Assembly: GCA_964057225.1 (NCBI GenBank)
Contig: OZ059900.1
Coordinates: 25,869,638 to 25,933,637, forward strand
DNA: 64,000 nt
Reading direction: 5' to 3'
From: Auanema rhodensis
Lineage: Eukaryota > Nematoda > Chromadorea > Rhabditida > Rhabditidae
The number at the start of each line of letters is the position of its first letter. Position 1 is the stretch's first letter. This document shows positions 39,335 to 52,329 of this stretch, piece after piece. The position numbers were made by a program, and so were the translations under genes. A model generated the notes under the pieces. The model had not been told where the DNA came from and did not search any database. It saw only the letters and a program-made list of their open reading frames with translations.

Positions 39335-42300
39335 ATTGCATGAGTTTGAACACATGAAATCGTAAGTCAAAACCTTGTTTACAGCGAAATTTCCAAAAAC
39401 TGGTTTTCCAGCATAATACAATATTTCTCATGGGAAATACTGTGTTTTTGTATTTTTCTAGTGTTCAGAATGTAGAATGCTTCATTTTAGTATGTAACAC
39501 GCTGAAATTCGTTGCATTTGACGACTCATATGAACAAAAATCGATTTAATCAATATTAGCCATAAGGGGCGTGCCCTCAGAATATGCTAATTTCCTTAAT
39601 TTTCTAAACCCTGTTTTTTTGTCGTGAAAGTGGAACTAGACGTTGTACGAACAATTTTGAGCTAGGTTTCATTGACATTGCATGAGTTTGAACACATGAA
39701 ATCGTAAGTCAAAACCTTGTTTACAGCGAAATTTCCAAAAACTGGTTTTCCAGCATAATAAAATATTTCTCATGGGAAAAACTGTGTTTTTGTATTTTTC
39801 TAGTGTTCAGCATGTAAAATGCTTCATTTTAGTATGTAACACGCTGAAATTTGTTGCATTTGACGACTCATATGAACAAAAATCGATTTAATCAATATTA
39901 GCCATAAGGGGCGTGCCCTCAGAATATGCTAATTTCCTTAATTTTCTAACCCCTGTTTTTTTGTCGTGAAAGTGGAACTAGACGTTGTACGAACAATTTT
40001 GAGCTAGGTTTCATTGACATTGCATGAGTTTGAACACATGAAATCGTAAGTCAAAACCTTGTTCACAGCGAAATTTCCAAAAACTGGTTTTCCAGCATAA
40101 TAAAATATTTCTCAAGGGAAAAACTGTGTTTTTATATTTTTCTAGTGTTCAGCATGTGAAATGCTTTATTTTAGTATGTAACACGCTGAAATTTGTTGCA
40201 TTTGACGACTCATATGAACAAAAATCGATTTAATCAATATTAGCCATAAGGGGCGTGCCCTCAGAATATGCTAATTTCCTTAATTTTCTAACCCCTGTTT
40301 TTTTGTCGTGAAAGTGGAACTAGACGTTGTACGAACAATTTTGAGCTAGGTTTCATTGACATTGCATGAGTTTGAACACATGAAATCGTAAGTCAAAACC
40401 TTGTTTACAGCGAAATTTCCAAAAACTGGTTTTCCAGCATAATAAAATATTTCTCAAGGGAAAAACTGTGTTTTTATATTTTTCTAGTGTTCAGCATGTG
40501 AAATGCTTTATTTTAGTATGTAACACGCTGAAATTTGTTGCATTTGACGACTCATATGAACAAAAATCGATTTAATCAATATTAGCCATAAGGGGCGTGC
40601 CCTCAGAATATGCTAATTTCCTTAATTTTCTAACCCCTGTTTTTTTGTCGTGAAAGTGGAACTAGACGTTGTACGAACAATTTTGAGCTAGGTTTCATTG
40701 ACATTGCATGAGTTTGAACACATGAAATCGTAAGTCAAAACCTTGTTTACAGCGAAATTTCCAAAAACTGGTTTTCCAGCATAATACAATATTTCTCATG
40801 GGAAATACTGTGTTTTTGTATTTTTCTAGTGTTCAGAATGTAGAATGCTTCATTTTGATATGTAAAACGCTGAAATTCGTTGCATTTGACGACTCATATG
40901 AACAAAAATCGATTTAATCAATATTAGCCATAAGGGGCGTGCCCTCAGAATATGCTAATTTCCTTAATTTTCTAACCCCTGTTTTTTTGTCGTGAAAGTG
41001 GAACTAGACGTTGTACGAACAATTTTGAGCTAGGTTTCATTGACATTGCATGAGTTTGAACACATGAAATCGTAAGTCAAAACCTTGTTTACAGCGAAAT
41101 TTCCAAAAACTGGTTTTCCAGCATAATAAAATATTTCTCATGGGAAATACTGTGTTTTTGTATTTTTCTAGTGTTCAGCATGTAAAATGCTTCATTTTAG
41201 TATGTAACACGCTGAAATTCGTTGCATTTGACGACTCATATGAACAAAAATCGATTTAATCAATATTAGCCATAAGGGGCGTGCCCTCAGAATATGCTAA
41301 TTTCCTTAATTTTCTAACCCCTGTTTTTTTGTCGTGAAAGTGGAACTAGACGTTGTACGAACAATTTTAAGCTAGGTTTCATTGACATTGCATGAGTTTG
41401 AACACATGAAATCGTAAGTCAAAACCTTGTTTACAGCGAAATTTCCAAAAACTGGTTTTCCAGCATAATACAATATTTCTCATGGGAAATACTGTGTTTT
41501 TGTATTTTTCTAGTGTTCAGAATGTAGAATGCTTCATTTTGATATGTAAAACGCTGAAATTCGTTGCATTTGACGACTCATATGAACAAAAATCGATTTT
41601 ATCAATATTAGCCATAAGGGGCGTGCCCTCAGAATATGCTAATTTCCTTAATTTTCTAAACCCTGTTTTTTTGTCGTGAAAGTGGAACTAGACGTTGTAC
41701 GAACAATTTTGAGCTAGGTTTCATTGACATTGCATGAGTTTGAACACATGAAATCGTAAGTCAAAACCTTGTTTACAGCGAAATTTCCAAAAACTGGTTT
41801 TCCAGCATAATAAAATATTTCTCATGGGAAATACTGTGTTTTTGTATTTTTCTAGTGTTCAGCATGTAAAATGCTTCATTTTAGTATGTAACACGCTGAA
41901 ATTCGTTGCATTTGACGACTCATATGAACAAAAATCGATTTAATCAATATTAGCCATAAGGGGCGTGCCCTCAGAATATGCTAATTTCCTTAATTTTCTA
42001 ACCCCTGTTTTTTTGTCGTGAAAGTGGAACTAGACGTTGTACGAACAATTTTGAGCTAGGTTTCATTGACATTGCATCAGTTTGAACACATGAAATCGTA
42101 AGTCAAAACCTTGTTTACAGCGAAATTTCCAAAAACTGGTTTTCCAGCATAATAAAATATTTCTCATGGGAAATACTGTGTTTTTGTATTTTTCCAGTGT
42201 TCAACATGTAAAATGCTTCATTTTAGTATGTAAAACGCTGAAATTCGTTTCATTTGACGACTCATATGAACAAAAATCGATTTAATCAATATTAGCCATA

Positions 42301-43096
42301 AGGGGCGTGCCCTCAGAATATGCTAATTTCCTTAATTTTCTAACCCCTGTTTTTTTGTCGTGAAAGTGGAACTAGACGTTGTACGAACAATTTTGAGCTA
42401 GGTTTCATTGACATTGCATGAGTTTGAACACATGAAATCGTAAGTCAAAACCTTGTTTACAGCGAAATTTCCAAAAACTGGTTTTCCAGCATAATAAAAT
42501 ATTTCTCATGGGAAATACTGTGTTTTTGTATTTTTCTAGTGTTCAGCATGTAAAATGCTTCATTTTAGTATGTAACACGCTGAAATTCGTTGCATTTGAC
42601 GACTCATATGAACAAAAATCGATTTAATCAATATTAGCCATAAGGGGCGTGCCCTCAGAATATGCTAATTTCCTTAATTTTCTAACCCCTGTTTTTTTGT
42701 CGTGAAAGTGGAACTAGACGTTGTACGAACAATTTTGAGCTAGGTTTCATTGACATTGCATCAGTTTGAACACATGAAATCGTAAGTCAAAACCTTGTTT
42801 ACAGCGAAATTTCCAAAAACTGGTTTTCCAGCATAATAAAATATTTCTCATGGGAAATACTGTGTTTTTGTATTTTTCTAGTGTTCAGCATGTAAAATGC
42901 TTCATTTTAGTATGTAACACGCTGAAATTCGTTGCATTTGACGACTCATATGAACAAAAATCGATTTAATCAATATTAGCCATAAGGGGCGTGCCCTCAG
43001 AATATGCTAATTTCCTTAATTTTCTAACCCCTGTTTTTTTGTCGTGAAAGTGGAACTAGACGTTGTACGAACAATTTTGAGCTAGGTTTCATTGAC
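39335..43096. repeat. 13-monomer HOR, copy 2
   Basis: Monomers 116-126 match 34889-38650 in order and in private markers: 325A in the monomer at 41045 and K in the monomer at 42071. I noticed no difference at diagnostic sites. Confidence 0.9.
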
Positions 43097-44464
43097 ATTG
43101 CATGAGTTTGAACACATGAAATCGTAAGTCAAAACCTTGTTTACAGCGAAATTTCCAAAAACTGGTTTTCCAGCATAATAAAATATTTCTCATGGGAAAT
43201 ACTGTGTTTTTGTATTTTTCTAGTGTTCAGCATGTAAAATGCTTCATTTTAGTATGTAACACGCTGAAATTCGTTGCATTTGACGACTCATATGAACAAA
43301 AATCGATTTAATCAATATTAGCCATAAGGGGCGTGCCCTCAGAATATGCTAATTTCCTTAATTTTCTAACCCCTGTTTTTTTGTCGTGAAAGTGGAACTA
43401 GACGTTGTACGAACAATTTTGAGCTAGGTTTCATTGACATTGCATGAGTTTGAACACATGAAATCGTAAGTCAAAACCTTGTTTACAGCGAAATTTCCAA
43501 AAACTGGTTTTCCAGCATAATACAATATTTCTCATGGGAAATACTGTGTTTTTGTATTTTTCTAGTGTTCAGAATGTAGAATGCTTCATTTTGATATGTA
43601 AAACGCTGAAATTCGTTGCATTTGACGACTCATATGAACAAAAATCGATTTTATCAATATTAGCCATAAGGGGCGTGCCCTCAGAATATGCTAATTTCCT
43701 TAATTTTCTAAACCCTGTTTTTTTGTCGTGAAAGTGGAACTAGACGTTGTACGAACAATTTTGAGCTAGGTTTCATTGACATTGCATGAGTTTGAACACA
43801 TGAAATCGTAAGTCAAAACCTTGTTTACAGCGAAATTTCCAAAAACTGGTTTTCCAGCATAATAAAATATTTCTCATGGGAAATACTGTGTTTTTGTATT
43901 TTTCTAGTGTTCAGCATGTAAAATGCTTCATTTTAGTATGTAACACGCTGAAATTCGTTGCATTTGACGACTCATATGAACAAAAATCGATTTAATCAAT
44001 ATTAGCCATAAGGGGCGTGCCCTCAGAATATGCTAATTTCCTTAATTTTCTAACCCCTGTTTTTTTGTCGTGAAAGTGGAACTAGACGTTGTACGAACAA
44101 TTTTGAGCTAGGTTTCATTGACATTGCATGAGTTTGAACACATGAAATCGTAAGTCAAAACCTTGTTTACAGCGAAATTTCCAAAAACTGGTTTTCCAGC
44201 ATAATAAAATATTTCTCATGGGAAATACTGTGTTTTTGTATTTTTCTAGTGTTCAGCATGTAAAATGCTTCATTTTAGTATGTAACACGCTGAAATTCGT
44301 TGCATTTGACGACTCATATGAACAAAAATCGATTTAATCAATATTAGCCATAAGGGGCGTGCCCTCAGAATATGCTAATTTCCTTAATTTTCTAACCCCT
44401 GTTTTTTTGTCGTGAAAGTGGAACTAGACGTTGTACGAACAATTTTGAGCTAGGTTTCATTGAC
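43097..44464. repeat. Monomers 127-130: A, D, A, A
   Basis: Four 342-bp monomers of reference and D types. They lead to the single 341-bp monomer that shifts the register of the rest of the array. Confidence 0.8.
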
Positions 44465-44805
44465 ATTGCATGAGTTTGAACACATGAAATCGTAAGTCAA
44501 AACCTTGTTTACAGCGAAATTTCCAAAAACTGGTTTTCCAGCATAATACAATATTTCTCATGGGAAATACTGTGTTTTTGTATTTTTCTAGTGTTCAGAA
44601 TGTAGAATGCTTCATTTTGATATGTAAAACGCTGAAATTCGTTGCATTTGACGACTCATATGAACAAAAATCGATTTTATCAATATTAGCCATAAGGGGC
44701 GTGCCCTCAGAATATGCTAATTTCCTTAATTTTCTAAACCCTGTTTTTTGTCGTGAAAGTGGAACTAGACGTTGTACGAACAATTTTGAGCTAGGTTTCA
44801 TTGAC
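44465..44805. repeat. Monomer 131: type D with 1-bp deletion
   Basis: The T run at p280-286 has six T instead of seven (near 44744-44749), so this monomer is 341 bp. It is the only loss of register seen. The deletion lets the p96 frame run past its normal end to 84 codons and opens a 70-codon frame on the other strand. Both are accidents of the deletion. The type composition changes just after this monomer. Confidence 0.9.
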
Positions 44806-47800
44806 ATTGCATGAGTTTGAACACATGAAATCGTAAGTCAAAACCTTGTTTACAGCGAAATTTCCAAAAACTGGTTTTCCAGCATAATAAAATATTTCTC
44901 ATGGGAAATACTGTGTTTTTGTATTTTTCTAGTGTTCAGCATGTAAAATGCTTCATTTTAGTATGTAACACGCTGAAATTCCTTGCATTTGACGACTCAT
45001 ATGAACAAAAATCGATTTAATCAATATTAGCCATAAGGGGCGTGCCCTCAGAATATGCTAATTTCCTTAATTTTCTAACCCCTGTTTTTTTGTCGTGAAA
45101 GTGGAACTAGACGTTGTACGAACAATTTTGAGCTAGGTTTCATTGACATTGCATGAGTTTGAACACATGAAATCGTAAGTCAAAACCTTGTTTACAGCGA
45201 AATTTCCAAAAACTGGTTTTCCAGCATAATAAAATATTTCTCATGGGAAATACTGTGTTTTTGTATTTTTCTAGTGTTCAGCATGTAAAATGCTTCATTT
45301 TAGTATGTAACACGCTGAAATTCGTTGCATTTGACGACTCATATGAACAAAAATCGATTTAATCAATATTAGCCATAAGGGGCGTGCCCTCAGAATATGC
45401 TAATTTCCTTAATTTTCTAACCCCTGTTTTTTTGTCGTGAAAGTGGAACTAGACGTTGTACGAACAATTTTGAGCTAGGTTTCATTGACCTTGCATGAGT
45501 TTGAACACATGAAATCGTAAGTCAAAACCTTGTTTACAGCGAAATTTCCAAAAACTGGTTTTCCAGCATAATAAAATATTTCTCATGGGAAATACTGTGT
45601 TTTTGTATTTTTCTAGTGTTTAGCATGTAAAATGCTTCATTTTAGTATGTAACACGCTGAAATTCGTTGCATTTGACGACTCATATGAACAAAAATCGAT
45701 TTAATCAATATTAGCCATAAGGGGCGTGCCCTCAGAATATGCTAATTTCCTTAATTTTCTAACCCCTGTTTTTTTGTCGTGAAAGTGGAACTAGACGTTG
45801 TACGAACAATTTTGAGCTAGGTTTCATTGACATTGCATGAGTTTGAACACATGAAATCGTAAGTCAAAACCTTGTTTACAGCGAAATTTCCAAAAACTGG
45901 TTTTCCAGCATAATAAAATATTTCTCATGGGAAATACTGTGTTTTTGTATTTTTTTAGTGTTCAGCATGTAAAATGCGTCATTTCAGTATGTAAAACGCT
46001 GAAATTCGTTGCATTTGACGACTCATATGAACAAAAAGCGATTTAATCAATATTAGCCATAAGGGGCGTGCCCTCAGAATATGCTAATTTCCTTAATTTT
46101 CTAACCCCTGTTTTTTTGTCGTGAAAGTGGAACTAGACGTTGTACGAACAATTTTGAGCTAGGTTTCATTGACATTGCATGAGTTTGAACACATGAAATC
46201 GTAAGTCAAAACCTTGTTTACAGCGAAATTTCCAAAAACTGGTTTTCCAGCATAATAAAATATTTCTCATGGGAAATACTGTGTTTTTGTATTTTTTTAG
46301 TGTTCAGCATGTAAAATGCGTCATTTTAGTATGTAAAACGCTGAAATTCGTTGCATTTGACGACTCATATGAACAAAAATCGATTTAATCAATATTAGCC
46401 ATAAGGGGCGTGCCCTCAGAATATGCTGATTTCCTTAATTTTCTAACCCCTGTTTTTTTGTCGTGAAAGTGGAACTAGACGTTGTACGAACAATTTTGAG
46501 CTAGGTTTCATTGACATTGCATGAGTTTGAACACATGAAATCGTAAGTCAAAACCTTGTTTACAGCGAAATTTCCAAAAACTGGTTTTCCAGCATAATAC
46601 AATATTTCTCATGGGAAATACTGTGTTTTTGTATTTTTCTAGTGTTCAGAATGTAGAATGCTTCATTTTAGTATGTAACACGCTGAAATTCGTTGCATTT
46701 GACGACTCATATGAACAAAAATCGATTTAATCAATATTAGCCATAAGGGGCGTGCCCTCAGAATATGCTAATTTCCTTAATTTTCTAACCCCTGTTTTTT
46801 TGTCGTGAAAGTGGAACTAGACGTTGTACGAACAATTTTGAGCTAGGTTTCATTGACATTGCATGAGTTTGAACACATGAAATCGTAAGTCAAAACCTTG
46901 TTTACAGCGAAATTTCCAAAAACTGGTTTTCCAGCATAATAAAATATTTCTCATGGGAAATACTGTGTTTTTGTATTTTTCTAGTGTTCAGCATGTTAAA
47001 TGCTTCATTTTAGTATGTAACACGCTGAAATTCGTTGCATTTGACGACTCATATGAACAAAAATCGATTTAATCAATATTAGCCATAAGGGGCGTGCCCT
47101 CAGAATATGCTAATTTCCTTAATTTTCTAACCCCTGTTTTTTTGTCGTGAAAGTGGAACTAGACGTTGTACGAACAATTTTGAGCTAGGTTTCATTGACA
47201 TTGCATGAGTTTGAACACATGAAATCGTAAGTCAAAACCTTGTTTACAGCGAAATTTCCAAAAACTGGTTTTCCAGCATAATAAAATATTTCTCATGGGA
47301 AATACTGTGTTTTTGTATTTTTTTAGTGTTCAGCATGTAAAATTCGTCATTTTAGTATGTAAAACGCTGAAATTCGTTGCATTTGACGACTCATATGAAC
47401 AAAAATCGATTTTATCAATATTAGCCATAAGGGGTGTGCCCTCAGAATATGCTGATTTCCTTAATTTTCTAACCCCTGTTTTTTTGTCGTGAAAGTGGAA
47501 CTAGACGTTGTACGAACAATTTTGAGCTAGGTTTCATTGACATTGCTTGAGTTTGAACACATGAAATCGTAAGTCAAAACCTTGTTTACAGCGAAATTTC
47601 CAAAAACTGGTTTTCCAGCATAATACAATATTTCTCATGGGAAATACTGTGTTTTTGTATTTTTCTAGTGTTCAGAATGTAGAATGCTTCATTTTAGTAT
47701 GTAACACGCTGAAATTCGTTGCATTTGACGACTCATATGAACAAAAATCGATTTAATCAATATTAGCCATAAGGGGCGTGCCCTCAGAATATGCTAATTT

Positions 47801-48567
47801 CCTTAATTTTCTAACCCCTGTTTTTTTGTCGTGAAAGTGGAACTAGACGTTGTACGAACAATTTTGAGCTAGGTTTCATTGACATTGCATGAGTTTGAAC
47901 ACATGAAATCGTAAGTCAAAACCTTGTTTACAGCGAAATTTCCAAAAACTGGTTTTCCAGCATAATAAAATATTTCTCATGGGAAATACTGTGTTTTTGT
48001 ATTTTTCTAGTGTTCAGCATGTTAAATGCTTCATTTTAGTATGTAACACGCTGAAATTCCTTGCATTTGACGACTCATATGAACAAAAATCGATTTAATC
48101 AATATTAGCCATAAGGGGCGTGCCCTCAGAATATGCTAATTTCCTTAATTTTCTAACCCCTGTTTTTTTGTCGTGAAAGTGGAACTAGACGTTGTACGAA
48201 CAATTTTGAGCTAGGTTTCATTGACATTGCATGAGTTTGAACACATGAAATCGTAAGTCAAAACCTTGTTTACAGCGAAATTTCCAAAAACTGGTTTTCC
48301 AGCATAATAAAATATTTCTCATGGGAAATACTGTGTTTTTGTATTTTTTTAGTGTTCAGCATGTAAAATGCGTCATTTGAGTATGTAAAACGCTGAAATT
48401 CGTTGCATTTGACGACTCATATGAACAAAAAGCGATTTAATCAATATTAGCCATAAGGGGCGTGCCCTCAGAATATGCTAATTTCCTTAATTTTCTAACC
48501 CCTGTTTTTTTGTCGTGAAAGTGGAACTAGACGTTGTACGAACAATTTTGAGCTAGGTTTCATTGAC
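44806..48567. repeat. 11-monomer HOR, copy 1 (3762 bp)
   Basis: Monomers 132-142 read A(177C), A, L, E2, E', J, T, E, J(6T), T(177C), E2. Markers include 177C (TTCCTTGC), 1C with 132T in L, 207G in E2, 140T in T and 6T (ATTGCTTGAG). Each recurs in place in the next 3762 bp. Confidence 0.92.
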
Positions 48568-51500
48568 ATTGCATGAGTTTGAACACATGAAATCGTAAGT
48601 CAAAACCTTGTTTACAGCGAAATTTCCAAAAACTGGTTTTCCAGCATAATAAAATATTTCTCATGGGAAATACTGTGTTTTTGTATTTTTCTAGTGTTCA
48701 GCATGTAAAATGCTTCATTTTAGTATGTAACACGCTGAAATTCCTTGCATTTGACGACTCATATGAACAAAAATCGATTTAATCAATATTAGCCATAAGG
48801 GGCGTGCCCTCAGAATATGCTAATTTCCTTAATTTTCTAACCCCTGTTTTTTTGTCGTGAAAGTGGAACTAGACGTTGTACGAACAATTTTGAGCTAGGT
48901 TTCATTGACATTGCATGAGTTTGAACACATGAAATCGTAAGTCAAAACCTTGTTTACAGCGAAATTTCCAAAAACTGGTTTTCCAGCATAATAAAATATT
49001 TCTCATGGGAAATACTGTGTTTTTGTATTTTTCTAGTGTTCAGCATGTAAAATGCTTCATTTTAGTATGTAACACGCTGAAATTCGTTGCATTTGACGAC
49101 TCATATGAACAAAAATCGATTTAATCAATATTAGCCATAAGGGGCGTGCCCTCAGAATATGCTAATTTCCTTAATTTTCTAACCCCTGTTTTTTTGTCGT
49201 GAAAGTGGAACTAGACGTTGTACGAACAATTTTGAGCTAGGTTTCATTGACCTTGCATGAGTTTGAACACATGAAATCGTAAGTCAAAACCTTGTTTACA
49301 GCGAAATTTCCAAAAACTGGTTTTCCAGCATAATAAAATATTTCTCATGGGAAATACTGTGTTTTTGTATTTTTCTAGTGTTTAGCATGTAAAATGCTTC
49401 ATTTTAGTATGTAACACGCTGAAATTCGTTGCATTTGACGACTCATATGAACAAAAATCGATTTAATCAATATTAGCCATAAGGGGCGTGCCCTCAGAAT
49501 ATGCTAATTTCCTTAATTTTCTAACCCCTGTTTTTTTGTCGTGAAAGTGGAACTAGACGTTGTACGAACAATTTTGAGCTAGGTTTCATTGACATTGCAT
49601 GAGTTTGAACACATGAAATCGTAAGTCAAAACCTTGTTTACAGCGAAATTTCCAAAAACTGGTTTTCCAGCATAATAAAATATTTCTCATGGGAAATACT
49701 GTGTTTTTGTATTTTTTTAGTGTTCAGCATGTAAAATGCGTCATTTCAGTATGTAAAACGCTGAAATTCGTTGCATTTGACGACTCATATGAACAAAAAG
49801 CGATTTAATCAATATTAGCCATAAGGGGCGTGCCCTCAGAATATGCTAATTTCCTTAATTTTCTAACCCCTGTTTTTTTGTCGTGAAAGTGGAACTAGAC
49901 GTTGTACGAACAATTTTGAGCTAGGTTTCATTGACATTGCATGAGTTTGAACACATGAAATCGTAAGTCAAAACCTTGTTTACAGCGAAATTTCCAAAAA
50001 CTGGTTTTCCAGCATAATAAAATATTTCTCATGGGAAATACTGTGTTTTTGTATTTTTTTAGTGTTCAGCATGTAAAATGCGTCATTTTAGTATGTAAAA
50101 CGCTGAAATTCGTTGCATTTGACGACTCATATGAACAAAAATCGATTTAATCAATATTAGCCATAAGGGGCGTGCCCTCAGAATATGCTGATTTCCTTAA
50201 TTTTCTAACCCCTGTTTTTTTGTCGTGAAAGTGGAACTAGACGTTGTACGAACAATTTTGAGCTAGGTTTCATTGACATTGCATGAGTTTGAACACATGA
50301 AATCGTAAGTCAAAACCTTGTTTACAGCGAAATTTCCAAAAACTGGTTTTCCAGCATAATACAATATTTCTCATGGGAAATACTGTGTTTTTGTATTTTT
50401 CTAGTGTTCAGAATGTAGAATGCTTCATTTTAGTATGTAACACGCTGAAATTCGTTGCATTTGACGACTCATATGAACAAAAATCGATTTAATCAATATT
50501 AGCCATAAGGGGCGTGCCCTCAGAATATGCTAATTTCCTTAATTTTCTAACCCCTGTTTTTTTGTCGTGAAAGTGGAACTAGACGTTGTACGAACAATTT
50601 TGAGCTAGGTTTCATTGACATTGCATGAGTTTGAACACATGAAATCGTAAGTCAAAACCTTGTTTACAGCGAAATTTCCAAAAACTGGTTTTCCAGCATA
50701 ATAAAATATTTCTCATGGGAAATACTGTGTTTTTGTATTTTTCTAGTGTTCAGCATGTTAAATGCTTCATTTTAGTATGTAACACGCTGAAATTCGTTGC
50801 ATTTGACGACTCATATGAACAAAAATCGATTTAATCAATATTAGCCATAAGGGGCGTGCCCTCAGAATATGCTAATTTCCTTAATTTTCTAACCCCTGTT
50901 TTTTTGTCGTGAAAGTGGAACTAGACGTTGTACGAACAATTTTGAGCTAGGTTTCATTGACATTGCATGAGTTTGAACACATGAAATCGTAAGTCAAAAC
51001 CTTGTTTACAGCGAAATTTCCAAAAACTGGTTTTCCAGCATAATAAAATATTTCTCATGGGAAATACTGTGTTTTTGTATTTTTTTAGTGTTCAGCATGT
51101 AAAATTCGTCATTTTAGTATGTAAAACGCTGAAATTCGTTGCATTTGACGACTCATATGAACAAAAATCGATTTTATCAATATTAGCCATAAGGGGTGTG
51201 CCCTCAGAATATGCTGATTTCCTTAATTTTCTAACCCCTGTTTTTTTGTCGTGAAAGTGGAACTAGACGTTGTACGAACAATTTTGAGCTAGGTTTCATT
51301 GACATTGCTTGAGTTTGAACACATGAAATCGTAAGTCAAAACCTTGTTTACAGCGAAATTTCCAAAAACTGGTTTTCCAGCATAATACAATATTTCTCAT
51401 GGGAAATACTGTGTTTTTGTATTTTTCTAGTGTTCAGAATGTAGAATGCTTCATTTTAGTATGTAACACGCTGAAATTCGTTGCATTTGACGACTCATAT

Positions 51501-52329
51501 GAACAAAAATCGATTTAATCAATATTAGCCATAAGGGGCGTGCCCTCAGAATATGCTAATTTCCTTAATTTTCTAACCCCTGTTTTTTTGTCGTGAAAGT
51601 GGAACTAGACGTTGTACGAACAATTTTGAGCTAGGTTTCATTGACATTGCATGAGTTTGAACACATGAAATCGTAAGTCAAAACCTTGTTTACAGCGAAA
51701 TTTCCAAAAACTGGTTTTCCAGCATAATAAAATATTTCTCATGGGAAATACTGTGTTTTTGTATTTTTCTAGTGTTCAGCATGTTAAATGCTTCATTTTA
51801 GTATGTAACACGCTGAAATTCCTTGCATTTGACGACTCATATGAACAAAAATCGATTTAATCAATATTAGCCATAAGGGGCGTGCCCTCAGAATATGCTA
51901 ATTTCCTTAATTTTCTAACCCCTGTTTTTTTGTCGTGAAAGTGGAACTAGACGTTGTACGAACAATTTTGAGCTAGGTTTCATTGACATTGCATGAGTTT
52001 GAACACATGAAATCGTAAGTCAAAACCTTGTTTACAGCGAAATTTCCAAAAACTGGTTTTCCAGCATAATAAAATATTTCTCATGGGAAATACTGTGTTT
52101 TTGTATTTTTTTAGTGTTCAGCATGTAAAATGCGTCATTTCAGTATGTAAAACGCTGAAATTCGTTGCATTTGACGACTCATATGAACAAAAAGCGATTT
52201 AATCAATATTAGCCATAAGGGGCGTGCCCTCAGAATATGCTAATTTCCTTAATTTTCTAACCCCTGTTTTTTTGTCGTGAAAGTGGAACTAGACGTTGTA
52301 CGAACAATTTTGAGCTAGGTTTCATTGAC
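48568..52329. repeat. 11-monomer HOR, copy 2 (3762 bp)
   Basis: Monomers 143-153 repeat the preceding 3762 bp in the same order. The only difference I noticed is in the final E2 monomer, which has 154C here and 154G in copy 1 (near 48379). This is the most recent-looking duplication in the window. Confidence 0.92.

Noticed and set aside
44560-44814. 84-codon plus-strand frame and overlapping 70-codon minus-strand frame (44595-44807)
   Set aside because: Both arise only because one T is missing from the seven-T run in this monomer. The predicted residues are satellite sequence read in shifted frames.
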